Notes: generated by a model not told the origin, from the letters alone. Positions 40,601 through 48,470 are shown, counted from the stretch's first letter. The stretch is 64,000 nucleotides of DNA from Mariniblastus fucicola (GCF_008087665.1 NZ_CP042912.1:3348001-3412000); one strand, 5' to 3'. Numbers and translations: made by a program.

Positions 40601-41538
40601 CGACCAACCAGGGGCTTAACACAAAATACCACGCCGACTTGGACCATCCGCATCGAATTTACTACGACGATTTCGATGGAGACGGAACGCTTGATCTGGT
40701 TGAAGCCGAATACGAAGGCGACACTGAATACCCGGTTCGTGGTCTTAGCTGTAGTTCCCAAAGCATGCCATTTATCGCAGACAAGTTTGGAACGTATAAA
40801 GAATTTGCGGCAGCCTCTTTGTCAGATATCTATGAGCCATCGATCGAGTCCAGGCCCTATCTCGAGGTCACATGGCTGTCGTCTTCGGTGATTTGGAACG
40901 AGGGAGTCAGCGGAATGCGAGTCGAAGCCTTGCCAAGGCTGGCACAAATCAGTCCCGGGTTCGGCATTGAAGCGGGTGACTTCAATGCAGACGGAAAACT
41001 TGACATCTTGCTGGTTAACAATTTTTTTGGCTCACAGCCGGAGACCGGTTTTATGGATGGTGGCCTGGGGTTGTTGCTGACTGGTGACGGCAAGGGAACT
41101 TTTAAATCGGTTTGGCCAAGGGAAAGTGGCGTCGTGTTGGAAAACGATTCGATGGGTTTGGCGACGGCTGATTTTGATCTTGATGGCGATTTGGACGCGA
41201 TTGCGAACATTAACATGGGCAAGACAGTGTTGTTGCGAAACAATTCGCCAGCAGGTCCGTCGCTGACAGTGAAGCTTAAGGGGGCGACTGGAAATAACAT
41301 GGCCGTTGGAGCTCAGGCTCGAGTCAGAATAAAAGACGTTGGGGAGCGATTGTTTGAAGTCAGATCTGGCGGAAGCTATATCTCTCAGTCGCATTCTCGT
41401 ATCGCATTGCCAGGCGTTTTTGCTCAAGATATCGAATCAGTAAAAGTTTGCTGGCCAGATGGGTCCGAGACTCAGTGGGAATCAGAAAAACCGCTTGTCG
41501 CAAATAATACTGAAATCGTTGTTGAGCAAATCCAATGA
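37699..41538 (+). CDS. CRTAC1-like lipoprotein with two FG-GAP/VCBS + ASPIC/UnbV halves
   Basis: About 1,279 aa. The start is uncertain: ATG 37699 or 37702 are the nearest starts before a lipoprotein signal (FNLILLCVFVGC, lipid Cys near residue 50). An upstream in-frame ATG at 37570 adds a non-signal-like stretch. The protein has many calcium-binding FG-GAP/VCBS propeller blades (GVALGDYDNDGLTDVYL, FADIENDGDLDLLV, FDFDADGDLDLI-type, WSDFNGDGWIDLIV). An ASPIC/UnbV domain sits near residues 582-669 (VTWPDGKRQEY). The pattern then repeats from TRFTDVAAEVGLDFTHKEEE (about 684) to a second ASPIC/UnbV domain at the C-terminus (VCWPDGSETQW). It is therefore a duplicated CRTAC1 unit. It is predicted to be lipid-anchored; homologues are common in planctomycetes but their ligand is unknown. 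No operon partner is evident. Confidence 0.85.
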   Translation: MMNLNQKLSLSRSRRRSSPSYFKFNWNFHVRSYSVYSTFNLILLCVFVGCTANESDNSTGTKQVTSPPQLIPGDYEQISVSLYAIPHGKPALEDGGSKHRFEMVKNTGIDFANDFDRAQLLRYIETGSGVALGDYDNDGLTDVYLVATDGPNKLYRCVGDFKFEDVTQEAGVNGSVNGRDVWGSGASFADIENDGDLDLLVCNMKAPNILYVNQGDGTFINGTDSAGIAYTGGSKVGSFCDYDRDGDLDLYLLTYQDIVPETSHSYLKDKDGRVVWVDPKDRDDVGIVDGRLLEAGERDFLFENNGDGKFKDVTKQSGTWAHEPGLSVMWFDHNKDNWPDIYIGSDFWQPDHLFQNNRDGTFTDVLPAAARHSPWFSMGSDAGDLNNDGWSELMIADMSSQTHFNQKLNMGGMSDSSWFLQYGAPRQYMRNALYINTGTGRFMESAFMSGLESTDWTWAIRFADLDNDGLQDIYVTNGHARDMMNADINNEVRRLNEAGEKEKVRDVNAGIPPRRETNVAFKNEGDFAFRQIAQEWGLDHLGVSHGVAFADFDADGDLDLIVNNLYEQATVYRNRTAELNESNAITVDFRSQKNNLLGYGTKVEIWHGDVHQTKTLTPVRGYLSSDQPLIHFGIGTASSIDRMLVTWPDGKRQEYKQLDSGQHYRVIETPEDCLPEVDVDQKTSIARSSTRFTDVAAEVGLDFTHKEEEFDDYAREPLLPYKLSQLGAGVAWGDINEDGYPDVYVGGSNLQVGQLFVNRGGLRFEKLFGPWVGAYQYEDMAPLFFDADGDGDLDLYVVSGSNEVAEGTSALQDRLYINQGDERFENAAEGALPKNRDSGSCVAAADFDRDGDLDLFVGSRSVSGKYPLAPTSRLLLNDEGKFSDVTDSIADGLSNVGMVNSALWSDFNGDGWIDLIVASDWGPVSFFKNENGKLSDVTETIGMGPYRGWWHGLAAGDFDGDGDLDYAATNQGLNTKYHADLDHPHRIYYDDFDGDGTLDLVEAEYEGDTEYPVRGLSCSSQSMPFIADKFGTYKEFAAASLSDIYEPSIESRPYLEVTWLSSSVIWNEGVSGMRVEALPRLAQISPGFGIEAGDFNADGKLDILLVNNFFGSQPETGFMDGGLGLLLTGDGKGTFKSVWPRESGVVLENDSMGLATADFDLDGDLDAIANINMGKTVLLRNNSPAGPSLTVKLKGATGNNMAVGAQARVRIKDVGERLFEVRSGGSYISQSHSRIALPGVFAQDIESVKVCWPDGSETQWESEKPLVANNTEIVVEQIQ

Positions 41539-41647
41539 GCCTCTGGATCTGTCAGGCTACCTGCTCAACTTGTTCAAAAAATGCCTCGGCTGCGAACTAC
41601 ACCTGTAGCTAGTGAAACGGCCGATTCTAGAACCAGGTTGTCGAATC

Positions 41648-42599
41648 CTAATACGCGTTTTGCCGTGAGAACACGACAAACAGAGTCTTGAACATGATCT
41701 TCATGTCCAGCCAGATCGACCAGTCGCGGATGTATTTGTGGTCGAACTTGATACGGGCTTCCATCTTGTCCAGCGTTTCCGTCTCGCCACGGCAACCGTT
41801 GACCTGAGCCAGGCCGGTCATGCCAGGTTTGACTTTGTGTCGCAGCATGTAACCTTCGATCTCCTTGCGATAGTACTCGTTGTGAGCATTTGCGTGCGGA
41901 CGCGGTCCGACCAAAGACATCTGACCAGAAAGCACATTGAAGATTTGAGGAAGCTCGTCCAGCGAGGACTTTCGAATAAAGCCACCGATCGGAGTGAGTC
42001 TCGAATCGTTCTTGGTCGCCTGAACGACTTTGGCTCCACTCTCACAAACTTTCATGCTGCGGAACTTTCATACATCGATTTGCTTTCCATCAAGTCCGTA
42101 TCGTTTCTGCTTGAACAGAATCGGACCTCTGGAAGTCAGTTTGACCGCCAGGGCAATCAGCAGCATTGGGATCCCTGCGATTAACAACGCCGTTGAAGCA
42201 ACGGAAATGTCCAGCAATCGCTTTAGAAATCCGTCGACGCCGAAGAGCGGATTTTCGAACACACTGACGACCGGCAAGCCCTGGATGTCGGTCCAGCACG
42301 AATTCAGCATTTGGAAAACGAACAAGTCGGGCACGATGTAGACCGAGGCCGTTGTGTCGGTAAGCTCTCCGATGATCGATCGGATTCTGTCTTCGGCTCG
42401 CATCGGCAGCGTGATGAAAACGACTTGAACTTCTCCCCGCTTGGCTGATTCGACCAGTGAGTCAATCTTTGCTTCGTTGCGATTAATCGATTCAGGAAGG
42501 GTTTCCAGCCGATCGACCGGACGGTCATCGTAGAATCCGGAGAACGTCATCCGCAAGTCAGGTGTCGCGATCACGTTCTCGGTCAACTGGATTCCAAGA
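41648..42599 (-). pseudogene. Undecaprenyl-phosphate sugar phosphotransferase (WcaJ/EpsE-like), 5'-truncated and with in-frame stop
   Basis: The frame is continuous from the IS4-like element to the stop at 41648, except for a TGA at 42068-42070. The part before it has the end of the CoA-binding-3-like domain (VYIVPDLFVFQMLNSCWTDI), a membrane helix (LLIAGIPMLLIALAVKLTS) and GPILFKQKRYGLDGKQIDV. The TGA takes the place of the conserved Trp of the V-W-K-F-R-S-M motif, and the frame goes on KFRSMKVCESGAKV, SSLDELPQIFNVLSGQMSLV, GPRPHA, VKPGMTGLAQVNGCRGET. The family enzyme is about 460 aa and starts exopolysaccharide repeat-unit synthesis by placing a sugar phosphate on undecaprenyl phosphate. 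The N-terminal membrane half is missing at the IS end. Very probably dead, unless TGA is read through. Confidence 0.88.
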
Positions 42600-44148
42600 G
42601 GTGTCAGGAGCGAATGGTACTTAAAGCTTGCAAGTGTAGGTGCATCGGTTGGTTATGTCATATTGACGCACAGGGGCCTCACCTGCGAATGAGAGGTTGG
42701 AATTTCGACGTTTCAGTCCCTCGGGCAAGGAGGCCCCATGATCGTCCGGTTCGGCACGCTACGCCAACGCGTCAGCGAAGCACGTAAATTTGATGGCCTG
42801 TTCTTCGCATCTTTGATCTCTCAAGAAACTATAGAGAACACATTCGGAGATGCAAAGGCGACACTCGACTCGGCGCAGATTTACACGACTGCTGTCACGG
42901 TTTGGGTGTTTCTTTCTCAGGTCATGAGCATCCACCATGGCTGTGTTTCAGCTGTCGCCAAACTGATTGCATGGCGAGTCAGTAGAGGTCAGAGTTCCTG
43001 CTCAGCAGCAACGGGAGCGTACTGTATCGCTCGTGACAAACTCGACGAGCCTTCCATGCAGCGACTCGTCACCGAAAGCGGCAAGGCGATCGACTCTCAA
43101 GCTCCAGACCAATGGCGATGGAAAGGACTCCGAGTCGTCGTCGCCGACGGAGCCACGGTCACCATGGCCGACACCGCCGAGAACCAGAAAGAGTATCCTC
43201 AAGTAGGTGCTCAAAAACCCGGCTGCGGCTTCCCGATCATCCGCGTCCTGGTGCTGTTCGCGCTTTCAACGGGCGTTGTTCTGGAGACGGCTTTGGGAAA
43301 GTATCAGGGGAAGCTGACACACGAGGTAAGCCTGCTTCGAACCATCGACGCAATCATCGGTTCAGGCGATGTTTTACTGGCCGATCGTGCGTTTGCGGGC
43401 TGGTTTGAGATGGCCCGCATGGAGCAGCAGGGAGCCCATTTTGTATTACGAATGCACCAGATGCGGAAAGCAGATTTCCGTACGGGCATTCGATATGGCA
43501 AAGACGATCATGCGATTCGAATCGACAAACCAGTCCGTCCCAAATGGATGAGCGAGCAGGAGTACGAATCGTACCCGGAGTTCATTGTCGTGCGGGAGAT
43601 CAAAATACGTGTGACTCAAAAAGGATTCCGCACCAGAGAGATCATTGTTCACACATCGTTTGACGACGATATCGAGTACAGCAAAGACGAAATTGGTTTG
43701 CTGTTTCGTCGCCGCTGGCAAGCGGAGCTAAATCTACGATCACTCAAAACAGTGATGCAGATGGAGCACCTGCGTTGCAAGAAGCCTCATCGAGTTCGAA
43801 ATGAGTTGCGGGCTCACTTGCTGGCTTACAATCTGGTCCGGCAAACGATGGCGGAGGCAGCGATTGGAGCGGACGTACAGCCTTGCCAAATCAGTTTCAA
43901 ATCAACACTCAACGCCTTGTCAGAAACGCTTCCAATCCTGGTTGCTTTAGCTGACATTGACCAACTCTGCGATACGCTACTCGAGTGTTGTCGACAGCAT
44001 CAAGTTGGCAATCGGCCAGATCGATACGAGCCCAGAGTTAAGAAGCGAAGGGCAAAGAGCTATCCATGGATGACCAAACCAAGAAAGCAATATCGACTCG
44101 GTGAACACAAAGGCAAGTGAGCTTTAAGTGCCATTCGTCCCTGACACC
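42600..44148 (+). mobile_element. IS4-like insertion sequence, ~1,549 bp
   Basis: The ends match in inverted orientation over about 28 bp with 3 mismatches: GGTGTCAGGAGCGAATGGTA from 42600 and GGTGTCAGGGACGAATGGCA reading inward from 44148, both continuing CTTAAAGC. No target-site duplication is seen, and the flanks belong to two unrelated truncated genes, so a deletion or recombination event affected the flanks. The outer GGTGTCAGG is the same as the regional REP-like motif, so the exact outer border is uncertain by a few bases. Confidence 0.75.
42738..44120 (+). CDS. IS4-family DDE transposase
   Basis: 460 aa with AAGGAGG 4 nt before ATG 42738. The catalytic core has VVVADGATVTMADT (first Asp), DVLLADRAFAGWFEM (second Asp), and the Glu within a YREK-like motif read as F-R-R-R-W-Q-A-E-L-N-L-R-S-L-K (E with K seven residues on). 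A basic C-terminal tail (KKRRAKSYPWM...RKQYRLGEHKGK) may bind DNA. It appears full length and without stops, so it may be active. It fills the 1.5-kb element. Confidence 0.9.
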   Translation: MIVRFGTLRQRVSEARKFDGLFFASLISQETIENTFGDAKATLDSAQIYTTAVTVWVFLSQVMSIHHGCVSAVAKLIAWRVSRGQSSCSAATGAYCIARDKLDEPSMQRLVTESGKAIDSQAPDQWRWKGLRVVVADGATVTMADTAENQKEYPQVGAQKPGCGFPIIRVLVLFALSTGVVLETALGKYQGKLTHEVSLLRTIDAIIGSGDVLLADRAFAGWFEMARMEQQGAHFVLRMHQMRKADFRTGIRYGKDDHAIRIDKPVRPKWMSEQEYESYPEFIVVREIKIRVTQKGFRTREIIVHTSFDDDIEYSKDEIGLLFRRRWQAELNLRSLKTVMQMEHLRCKKPHRVRNELRAHLLAYNLVRQTMAEAAIGADVQPCQISFKSTLNALSETLPILVALADIDQLCDTLLECCRQHQVGNRPDRYEPRVKKRRAKSYPWMTKPRKQYRLGEHKGK

Positions 44149-44173
44149 TTTTCAGCCTGACACCTTTTCAACC
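44136..44173. repeat. Two direct copies of the REP-like motif at the end of the J-domain gene
   Basis: CGTCCCTGACACCTTTTCAG and CCTGACACCTTTTCAACC stand in tandem. On the minus strand the second copy supplies the last codons (GAA AAG GTG TCA GGC TGA) and the stop of the J-domain gene, so repeat insertion has probably remodelled that gene's 3' end. Confidence 0.7.
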
Positions 44174-45810
44174 AGCCGCATTGGGTCGGCTTCACATTGC
44201 AAGATTCGTTGGGCGGCCGAATAGATGTGCATCGCTGGGTCTGCTTGTAGATGAGCCGTGATTTCGTCAGCGTCCATCAAATCGTCTCCGTCTCCGAACT
44301 TCTTGTTTTCCAAAGCCGACAGAACGGACGATAGTTCATGAGGCATCATGGGAATCACGCGAATTAGCTTGAGTAGCTCACCTCGAATTTCAGCATACGG
44401 TAGTCTTCTCGCCGGCCGCGAAATCCTAATGACAATATATGCGGCGATGATGCCGCCAATGATTGTGAGAACCGACCAGAGTATGTCGAGGATTGCCGAC
44501 AGCCAAAGCCCGTTCATGAATCGCAGGGCCATTCGAACCAGAAACATGATCGCAACGATCAGCGCGAACAGTGCCACGCCCACGCCGACTAGAGCGAGCC
44601 AGTTTCCAATGGCATGCTCAAGACCTCGAGAAGTTCGCCTCGTCGTACGAGCCATGAAATTGAAAGCGTGATTGGCGACTTTCTCTCTCTCGAAATTAAC
44701 ACTTCCCTGCCGGCTGGCAACATCTTCGATCACGTGATTCCAGGCTTTCAGGAGTTCGCCCATTGGCTTGTCCGCCGGGAATTCATTCAGTAGTTGTGTC
44801 CCGTTGGCGGCGAGATGATGCTGGCAATCCACAATTAATCGATCCGACTTGCCTTCCAAATCAAGGCACCACTGCCGCATCGCTTCGTTCATTTTCTGAA
44901 GCAGCCCACTTTCATTCTGCACATGCTCGCTGCGCCGATATTCGGCGATTTCACTAAGCATCTCTAACTCTTGCTGAGCCCAGACTGGCAGGTTGAAGTA
45001 CTGATCCTCGATTTCTGCGATCAGTCGTGCGAACCACTCGTCATCCGCTTTCCAGATCGCGGGTTTGAGAATGTGAAGATAGAAAATCACGATCGAGCGA
45101 CCAGAAGTTGTCGTTAGCTTTTGCTCGCAACGGTCCAGCACTTCACGAAAATCGTCAAAATTGCACTCCCGGATGAGGCGATCCCAAGCCGGTTCCGTAA
45201 GTTGAAAAAAGCGATTTCCAGGCAAGGCTTTAAGTGATTTGAAAATTGCTTCAGGCAATCGATCCGTTTTAACGTGGTGTTCCAAATATTCGCGGAACAA
45301 CGCACTGAGTCCAGGTTCGCGAGGATAGTTGCGGATGCCCTCCAGCAGCCAATCTTCAAGATTTTCATCAGAGTGAGGATCGACTCCATCGAGGATTGCC
45401 AGTTGGAAATAGTCACGAGGCGACTTCGCGGATTTCGCGGACAATTCAGCCAGTAGCGTTGCGATAGATTCGCTTTCCAGTCGCTCAACAACACCAGGCT
45501 CACTCAAAGTCTCCGGCTCAGTCTGTAATTTGGAATCTAACTGCTTCGATAAGCCAGCGAGTGCAGAAGACCAGTCAAATTGAATTCCTGGTCCATCGTT
45601 GCTGTCGCGGTACCGAATCAGATTGTGGATATGCTCGTAGGCAGCCCGAATTCGCTGAAACTCTTGAGGATGCCTTTCTGGTTTGAAACGCCGAATGAGT
45701 CGGTTGTAACTACGTTTGAGTTCCCTTGTTTCTGCATCGCGTTTGACACCAAAAAATCCCCAGGGATCGGCGGGAAGTAGCTCCCATTTGGGTTCGGGCT
45801 GGTCGACCAT
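44152..45810 (-). CDS. J-domain-like membrane protein
   Basis: 552 aa. Residues about 12-70 resemble a DnaJ J-domain (DPWGFFGVKRDAETRELKRS, then the FQRIRAAYEHIHNLI helix), but the HPD tripeptide needed to stimulate DnaK is replaced by KPERHP, so a co-chaperone role is doubtful. The middle is a soluble helical region with TPR-like character, two or three transmembrane helices lie at about 402-464 (VGVGVALFALIVAIMFLV, LTIIGGIIAAYIVIRI), and a cytosolic tail ends VEKVSG. Its start overlaps the stop of the upstream gene in a TAATG, which implies translational coupling. The last residues come from a REP-like repeat. Function unknown; perhaps envelope quality control together with the coupled protein (inference). 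Confidence 0.8.
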   Translation of the reverse strand: MVDQPEPKWELLPADPWGFFGVKRDAETRELKRSYNRLIRRFKPERHPQEFQRIRAAYEHIHNLIRYRDSNDGPGIQFDWSSALAGLSKQLDSKLQTEPETLSEPGVVERLESESIATLLAELSAKSAKSPRDYFQLAILDGVDPHSDENLEDWLLEGIRNYPREPGLSALFREYLEHHVKTDRLPEAIFKSLKALPGNRFFQLTEPAWDRLIRECNFDDFREVLDRCEQKLTTTSGRSIVIFYLHILKPAIWKADDEWFARLIAEIEDQYFNLPVWAQQELEMLSEIAEYRRSEHVQNESGLLQKMNEAMRQWCLDLEGKSDRLIVDCQHHLAANGTQLLNEFPADKPMGELLKAWNHVIEDVASRQGSVNFEREKVANHAFNFMARTTRRTSRGLEHAIGNWLALVGVGVALFALIVAIMFLVRMALRFMNGLWLSAILDILWSVLTIIGGIIAAYIVIRISRPARRLPYAEIRGELLKLIRVIPMMPHELSSVLSALENKKFGDGDDLMDADEITAHLQADPAMHIYSAAQRILQCEADPMRLVEKVSG

Positions 45811-46538
45811 TATTTTGCAAAACCTTCGGCGAAGATCATCGAACCAACGATTCCCAAAGCGCCGATCAGCACAATAATTGTGATCATGAAAGCGCAGCCG
45901 AGAAACATGTTGGAACCTTCGTCTTCAAGTTCCAACGAAGAGTCAAAATCAAGAATTTCATTTAGCCAATTGCTTTCAAGTTCGTAAATTTCGGGCGCCT
46001 TTTCGTATATGCCATACACATTTTTCTTGAAAGATTTGATTGCGTTGACATAACTTTCTGGATTGCTTTCAGGCCGCATCCAGCGAAGTTGAGCTTCGCG
46101 AATCTCATTGGCTTCACTGGGACTGGAAACCAGGACGCGGCAAAACTCTTTGAAGAAATGGTCGTTTGTGAAAGATTCCCCGGTCAGCTGCATCAGTTGA
46201 TCTTTTTTGCCCAAAACACTCTGGAGCCTCGTTGCAGCGGCGGAGATTGCTGGAATGCGGCAGGCCATCAGTTGGTTCAATGCCGACTGTAAAGACTCCG
46301 AGTCCTGACGCCAGAACGATTGTCTGACTGCCTCGAGTTTGGCTCGCATTTCCTCATGCAGTTTGTCTTGGTCAACTTCAACAAGGTCAGCTTCAATGAC
46401 TCCATCGAAATTTACAAACTTGCGTCGCTCGTTCAAAATTTCGTTGGCACGTTCGTTCGGATTCAACACAAGCGTCGAACGAAGGAAAGTCAGCAATCTT
46501 TTCTGCTCTTCAGGATTGGCGGCGTCAAGATTTTCCAT
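45810..46538 (-). CDS. Uncharacterised tail-anchored membrane protein coupled to the J-domain protein
   Basis: 242 aa, no recognised family. The protein is helical and soluble up to about residue 210, with one hydrophobic helix at the C-terminus (MFLGCAFMITIIVLIGALGIVGSMIF), so it is predicted to be tail-anchored. Its stop overlaps the start of the J-domain gene by one base (TAATG), a coupling that usually joins partners of one complex. There is no signal peptide. The 5' flank runs into REP-like repeats about 95 bp upstream. I infer a shared membrane function with the J-domain-like protein, but the sequence gives no activity. Confidence 0.75.
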   Translation of the reverse strand: MENLDAANPEEQKRLLTFLRSTLVLNPNERANEILNERRKFVNFDGVIEADLVEVDQDKLHEEMRAKLEAVRQSFWRQDSESLQSALNQLMACRIPAISAAATRLQSVLGKKDQLMQLTGESFTNDHFFKEFCRVLVSSPSEANEIREAQLRWMRPESNPESYVNAIKSFKKNVYGIYEKAPEIYELESNWLNEILDFDSSLELEDEGSNMFLGCAFMITIIVLIGALGIVGSMIFAEGFAK

Positions 46539-46633
46539 CAGGTTTCTGTGCTACAGCGATGTCGAACTCACTATCGACAGTGCAGCAAGTTCGCCCCGCG
46601 TCGTTTGATTTCTTCCTGCCTGAACCAAGGTTG

Positions 46634-46724
46634 CAGGGTCAGAATAAGGTGTCAGAGTCAGAATAAGGTGTCAGGGACCGATAAATACAGAGTCAGGATA
46701 AGGTGTCAGGGACCGATAAATAGG
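46634..46724. repeat. REP-like cluster downstream of RAYT
   Basis: Three direct copies of GTCAGAATAAGGTGTCAG or a close variant (one has GTCAGGATAAGG); two continue GGGACCGATAAATA. They abut the stop codon of the RAYT gene. Their orientation is opposite to the cluster upstream of the gene, so the gene is bracketed by inverted repeat clusters. Confidence 0.85.
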
Positions 46725-47393
46725 TCAGGCGAGCTTTTTCGGTCGTCCACGGGGACGCACCGTTGATTCAAGTCGGCAGCGCTTCACAGTCTTTTCCACC
46801 CATTTCTCCGATCCAAATGGTACACCACGCTGAATACTTCGAGCAAGCGCTTTGTGCTCCCCATCACCCAACGCCTGATTCACACGGCCAATCCAGTTCG
46901 GCAATCGCCGCACCGGCCAAGGAGACAGTTCGATCGGAGATTCGCCACCTAGCCAGTTCCACAGACTGCCCCAGCGATATTGCTCGGCTCGTTTAACAAG
47001 ATTGGCGCGAAGTGCATTGCGTTCCACGTAGCGACAGACAACGTGAAAGTGATCATCGTCTTCAACTGGAAAGCTCTTGTATCGTCCCTGATAGACATGG
47101 CCGTAACCAGTCGTTTTGTGGCGGGCGTGGTATCGCTGGGTGTGCGTGAGCGTAATCCAGCCAATGAAGGCAGACATGCCCCCGTCAACGCGAGGCGAAA
47201 GAACCATATGCCAATGATTGTTCATCCATTGATAGGCAATCAAATCAACTTCAAATTTCTCCAAGCCTTGAGCGATCAGACGCTCAAATGCTTCGTAGTC
47301 TTCATCCTTGAAGAAGATTGGATTGCGGGCGTTGCCACGATTAAGCGCGTGATAGATCTCGCCAGCTTCATCGGCGCGTGGAGAACGGGGCAT
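46725..47393 (-). CDS. REP-associated tyrosine transposase (RAYT, Y1_Tnp family)
   Basis: 222 aa from ATG 47393, which has GGAG 6 nt upstream; an in-frame TTG four codons earlier is less likely. The opening MPRSPRADEAGEIYHALNRG is the standard RAYT start. The HUH metal motif is NNHWHMVL, and the catalytic Tyr lies in the HFHVVCRYVERNALRANLV region. A basic tail (KTVKRCRLESTVRPRGRPKK) follows. RAYTs are single-copy, domesticated relatives of IS200/IS605 transposases that mobilise REP hairpins. Here the gene is bracketed by GGTGTCAGGGACC-type repeats that also pepper the region. It appears intact. A 93-bp remnant of its 3' end lies at 48471-48563. Confidence 0.92.
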   Translation of the reverse strand: MPRSPRADEAGEIYHALNRGNARNPIFFKDEDYEAFERLIAQGLEKFEVDLIAYQWMNNHWHMVLSPRVDGGMSAFIGWITLTHTQRYHARHKTTGYGHVYQGRYKSFPVEDDDHFHVVCRYVERNALRANLVKRAEQYRWGSLWNWLGGESPIELSPWPVRRLPNWIGRVNQALGDGEHKALARSIQRGVPFGSEKWVEKTVKRCRLESTVRPRGRPKKLA

Positions 47394-47496
47394 TTGAAAC
47401 TCCAAAGAAAATAACCGCAGTATAAGATCGTACTGCGGGTAAATTCTAGAGTCTCAATTGCTACAATGCAAAAGCAAAGTGGCCTATTCTGCCAAA

Positions 47497-47569
47497 TTGG
47501 TCCCTGACACGTCCCTGACACCTTTTCAGCCAGCTTGACACCTTTTCAGCCAGCTGGACTGGACACCTT
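47497..47569. repeat. REP-like cluster upstream of RAYT
   Basis: TTGGTCCCTGACACGTCCCTGACACC followed by several TTGACACCTTTTCAGCCAGC-type copies. The cluster runs straight into the stop codon (TAA at 47570-47572) of the next minus-strand gene and is inverted relative to the cluster at 46634-46724. Confidence 0.85.
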
Positions 47570-48301
47570 TTATTCATGACCGGCTTTAATTTGTTCGAGT
47601 TGGTCTAACCAATCATTCAGATGCTTGGTCGCACCATCATCTCTGTTTGGATTGAAAAGAATCAGCAGCGCATTGCCTGAAATCATGTGCCTTGCTGGAG
47701 TTGGCAGCTCTAGCTCGTCAAAAGAGATTGCCTGAATATCGACGTTGTTTTCAAAGCCAAGTACCAATAACGACGAAACATGGGTTTTGCCTTTTTCCTT
47801 TAAGGTTGTCCCGGCCATGTAGCGAACAGTGCCAATTCCATCTTGGATGGTCTTCGTAAAACTGAGAATCGAAGGCTGATCCGCTATTTTGCTTCCGAAC
47901 GTAGAAAGTTCGATTGGGTCATCAAATGCACGATACTCAGAAACACCTTGCGGAAACTTGCTTTCATTCCATGGTAGAAATTTGCTAATTGCAACGAGGT
48001 CATCAATTGTTAACTCGCTGTCTTTGCGCTCGTAAAAAGCGATTGTCTGCTGCGCGTTGACCTGGCTAGTGATAGGAAGAATAGTCGTTTCCCCATTGGC
48101 TCGAGAAGCAAATCTTGAATCGAAAATTGCAATTAACCGATCAATTCCCTTCCGTTTTACCAGATGAATTTCCTCACATTCCTCTATCTCGTAAGCGCAG
48201 GCACATGCTCGTGAGGCATTGGCTACCGAATCACCATCGACTCCCGAAATCAGCGTCAACGAAAATGAATTATTTTTTTGTACTTGGGCGCAAACTGACA
48301 C
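47570..48301 (-). CDS. Uncharacterised protein, possibly secreted, with a damaged 5' end
   Basis: 243 aa from GTG 48301, no recognised family. The codons just upstream in the same frame encode KVVFVFCLLSVSVCAQ, which looks like the body of a signal peptide, but the codon before them is TAG and there is no ATG, GTG or TTG in between. An ATG at 48338 (ATG ATA GAA AGT) is in another frame, so a one- or two-base indel near the start would rebuild a normal signal peptide. Either the gene is a recent pseudogene or the start is atypical. Other features: an ACACAYEIEECEEIHLVKRK stretch and a C-terminal helix LNDWLDQLEQIKAGHE. The 3' end abuts REP-like repeats. Function unknown. Confidence 0.5.
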   Translation of the reverse strand: MSVCAQVQKNNSFSLTLISGVDGDSVANASRACACAYEIEECEEIHLVKRKGIDRLIAIFDSRFASRANGETTILPITSQVNAQQTIAFYERKDSELTIDDLVAISKFLPWNESKFPQGVSEYRAFDDPIELSTFGSKIADQPSILSFTKTIQDGIGTVRYMAGTTLKEKGKTHVSSLLVLGFENNVDIQAISFDELELPTPARHMISGNALLILFNPNRDDGATKHLNDWLDQLEQIKAGHE

Positions 48302-48420
48302 ACTTAGAAGGCAAAATACAAAAACGACTTTCTATCATTGACATCCACAATCTAACACGCATCGTCTCTTCCTCTCAGTTTCAAAAATGTCTTTGCCATG
48401 ATCCGTCGTGGCCTTGACAT

Positions 48421-48470
48421 AGGGTCAGAATAAGGTGTCATGGGTCAGAATAAGGTGTCAGGGACCATTT
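48421..48470. repeat. REP-like repeats beside the RAYT remnant
   Basis: Two copies of GGGTCAGAATAAGGTGTCA, the second continuing GGGACCATTT. This is the same arrangement as at 46634-46724 next to the intact RAYT. Confidence 0.85.

Noticed and set aside
42068-42070. TGA as a sense codon (Trp or Sec) in this organism
   Set aside because: TGA is used as a normal stop in other genes of the window, no SECIS-like structure is evident, and the gene is truncated anyway.
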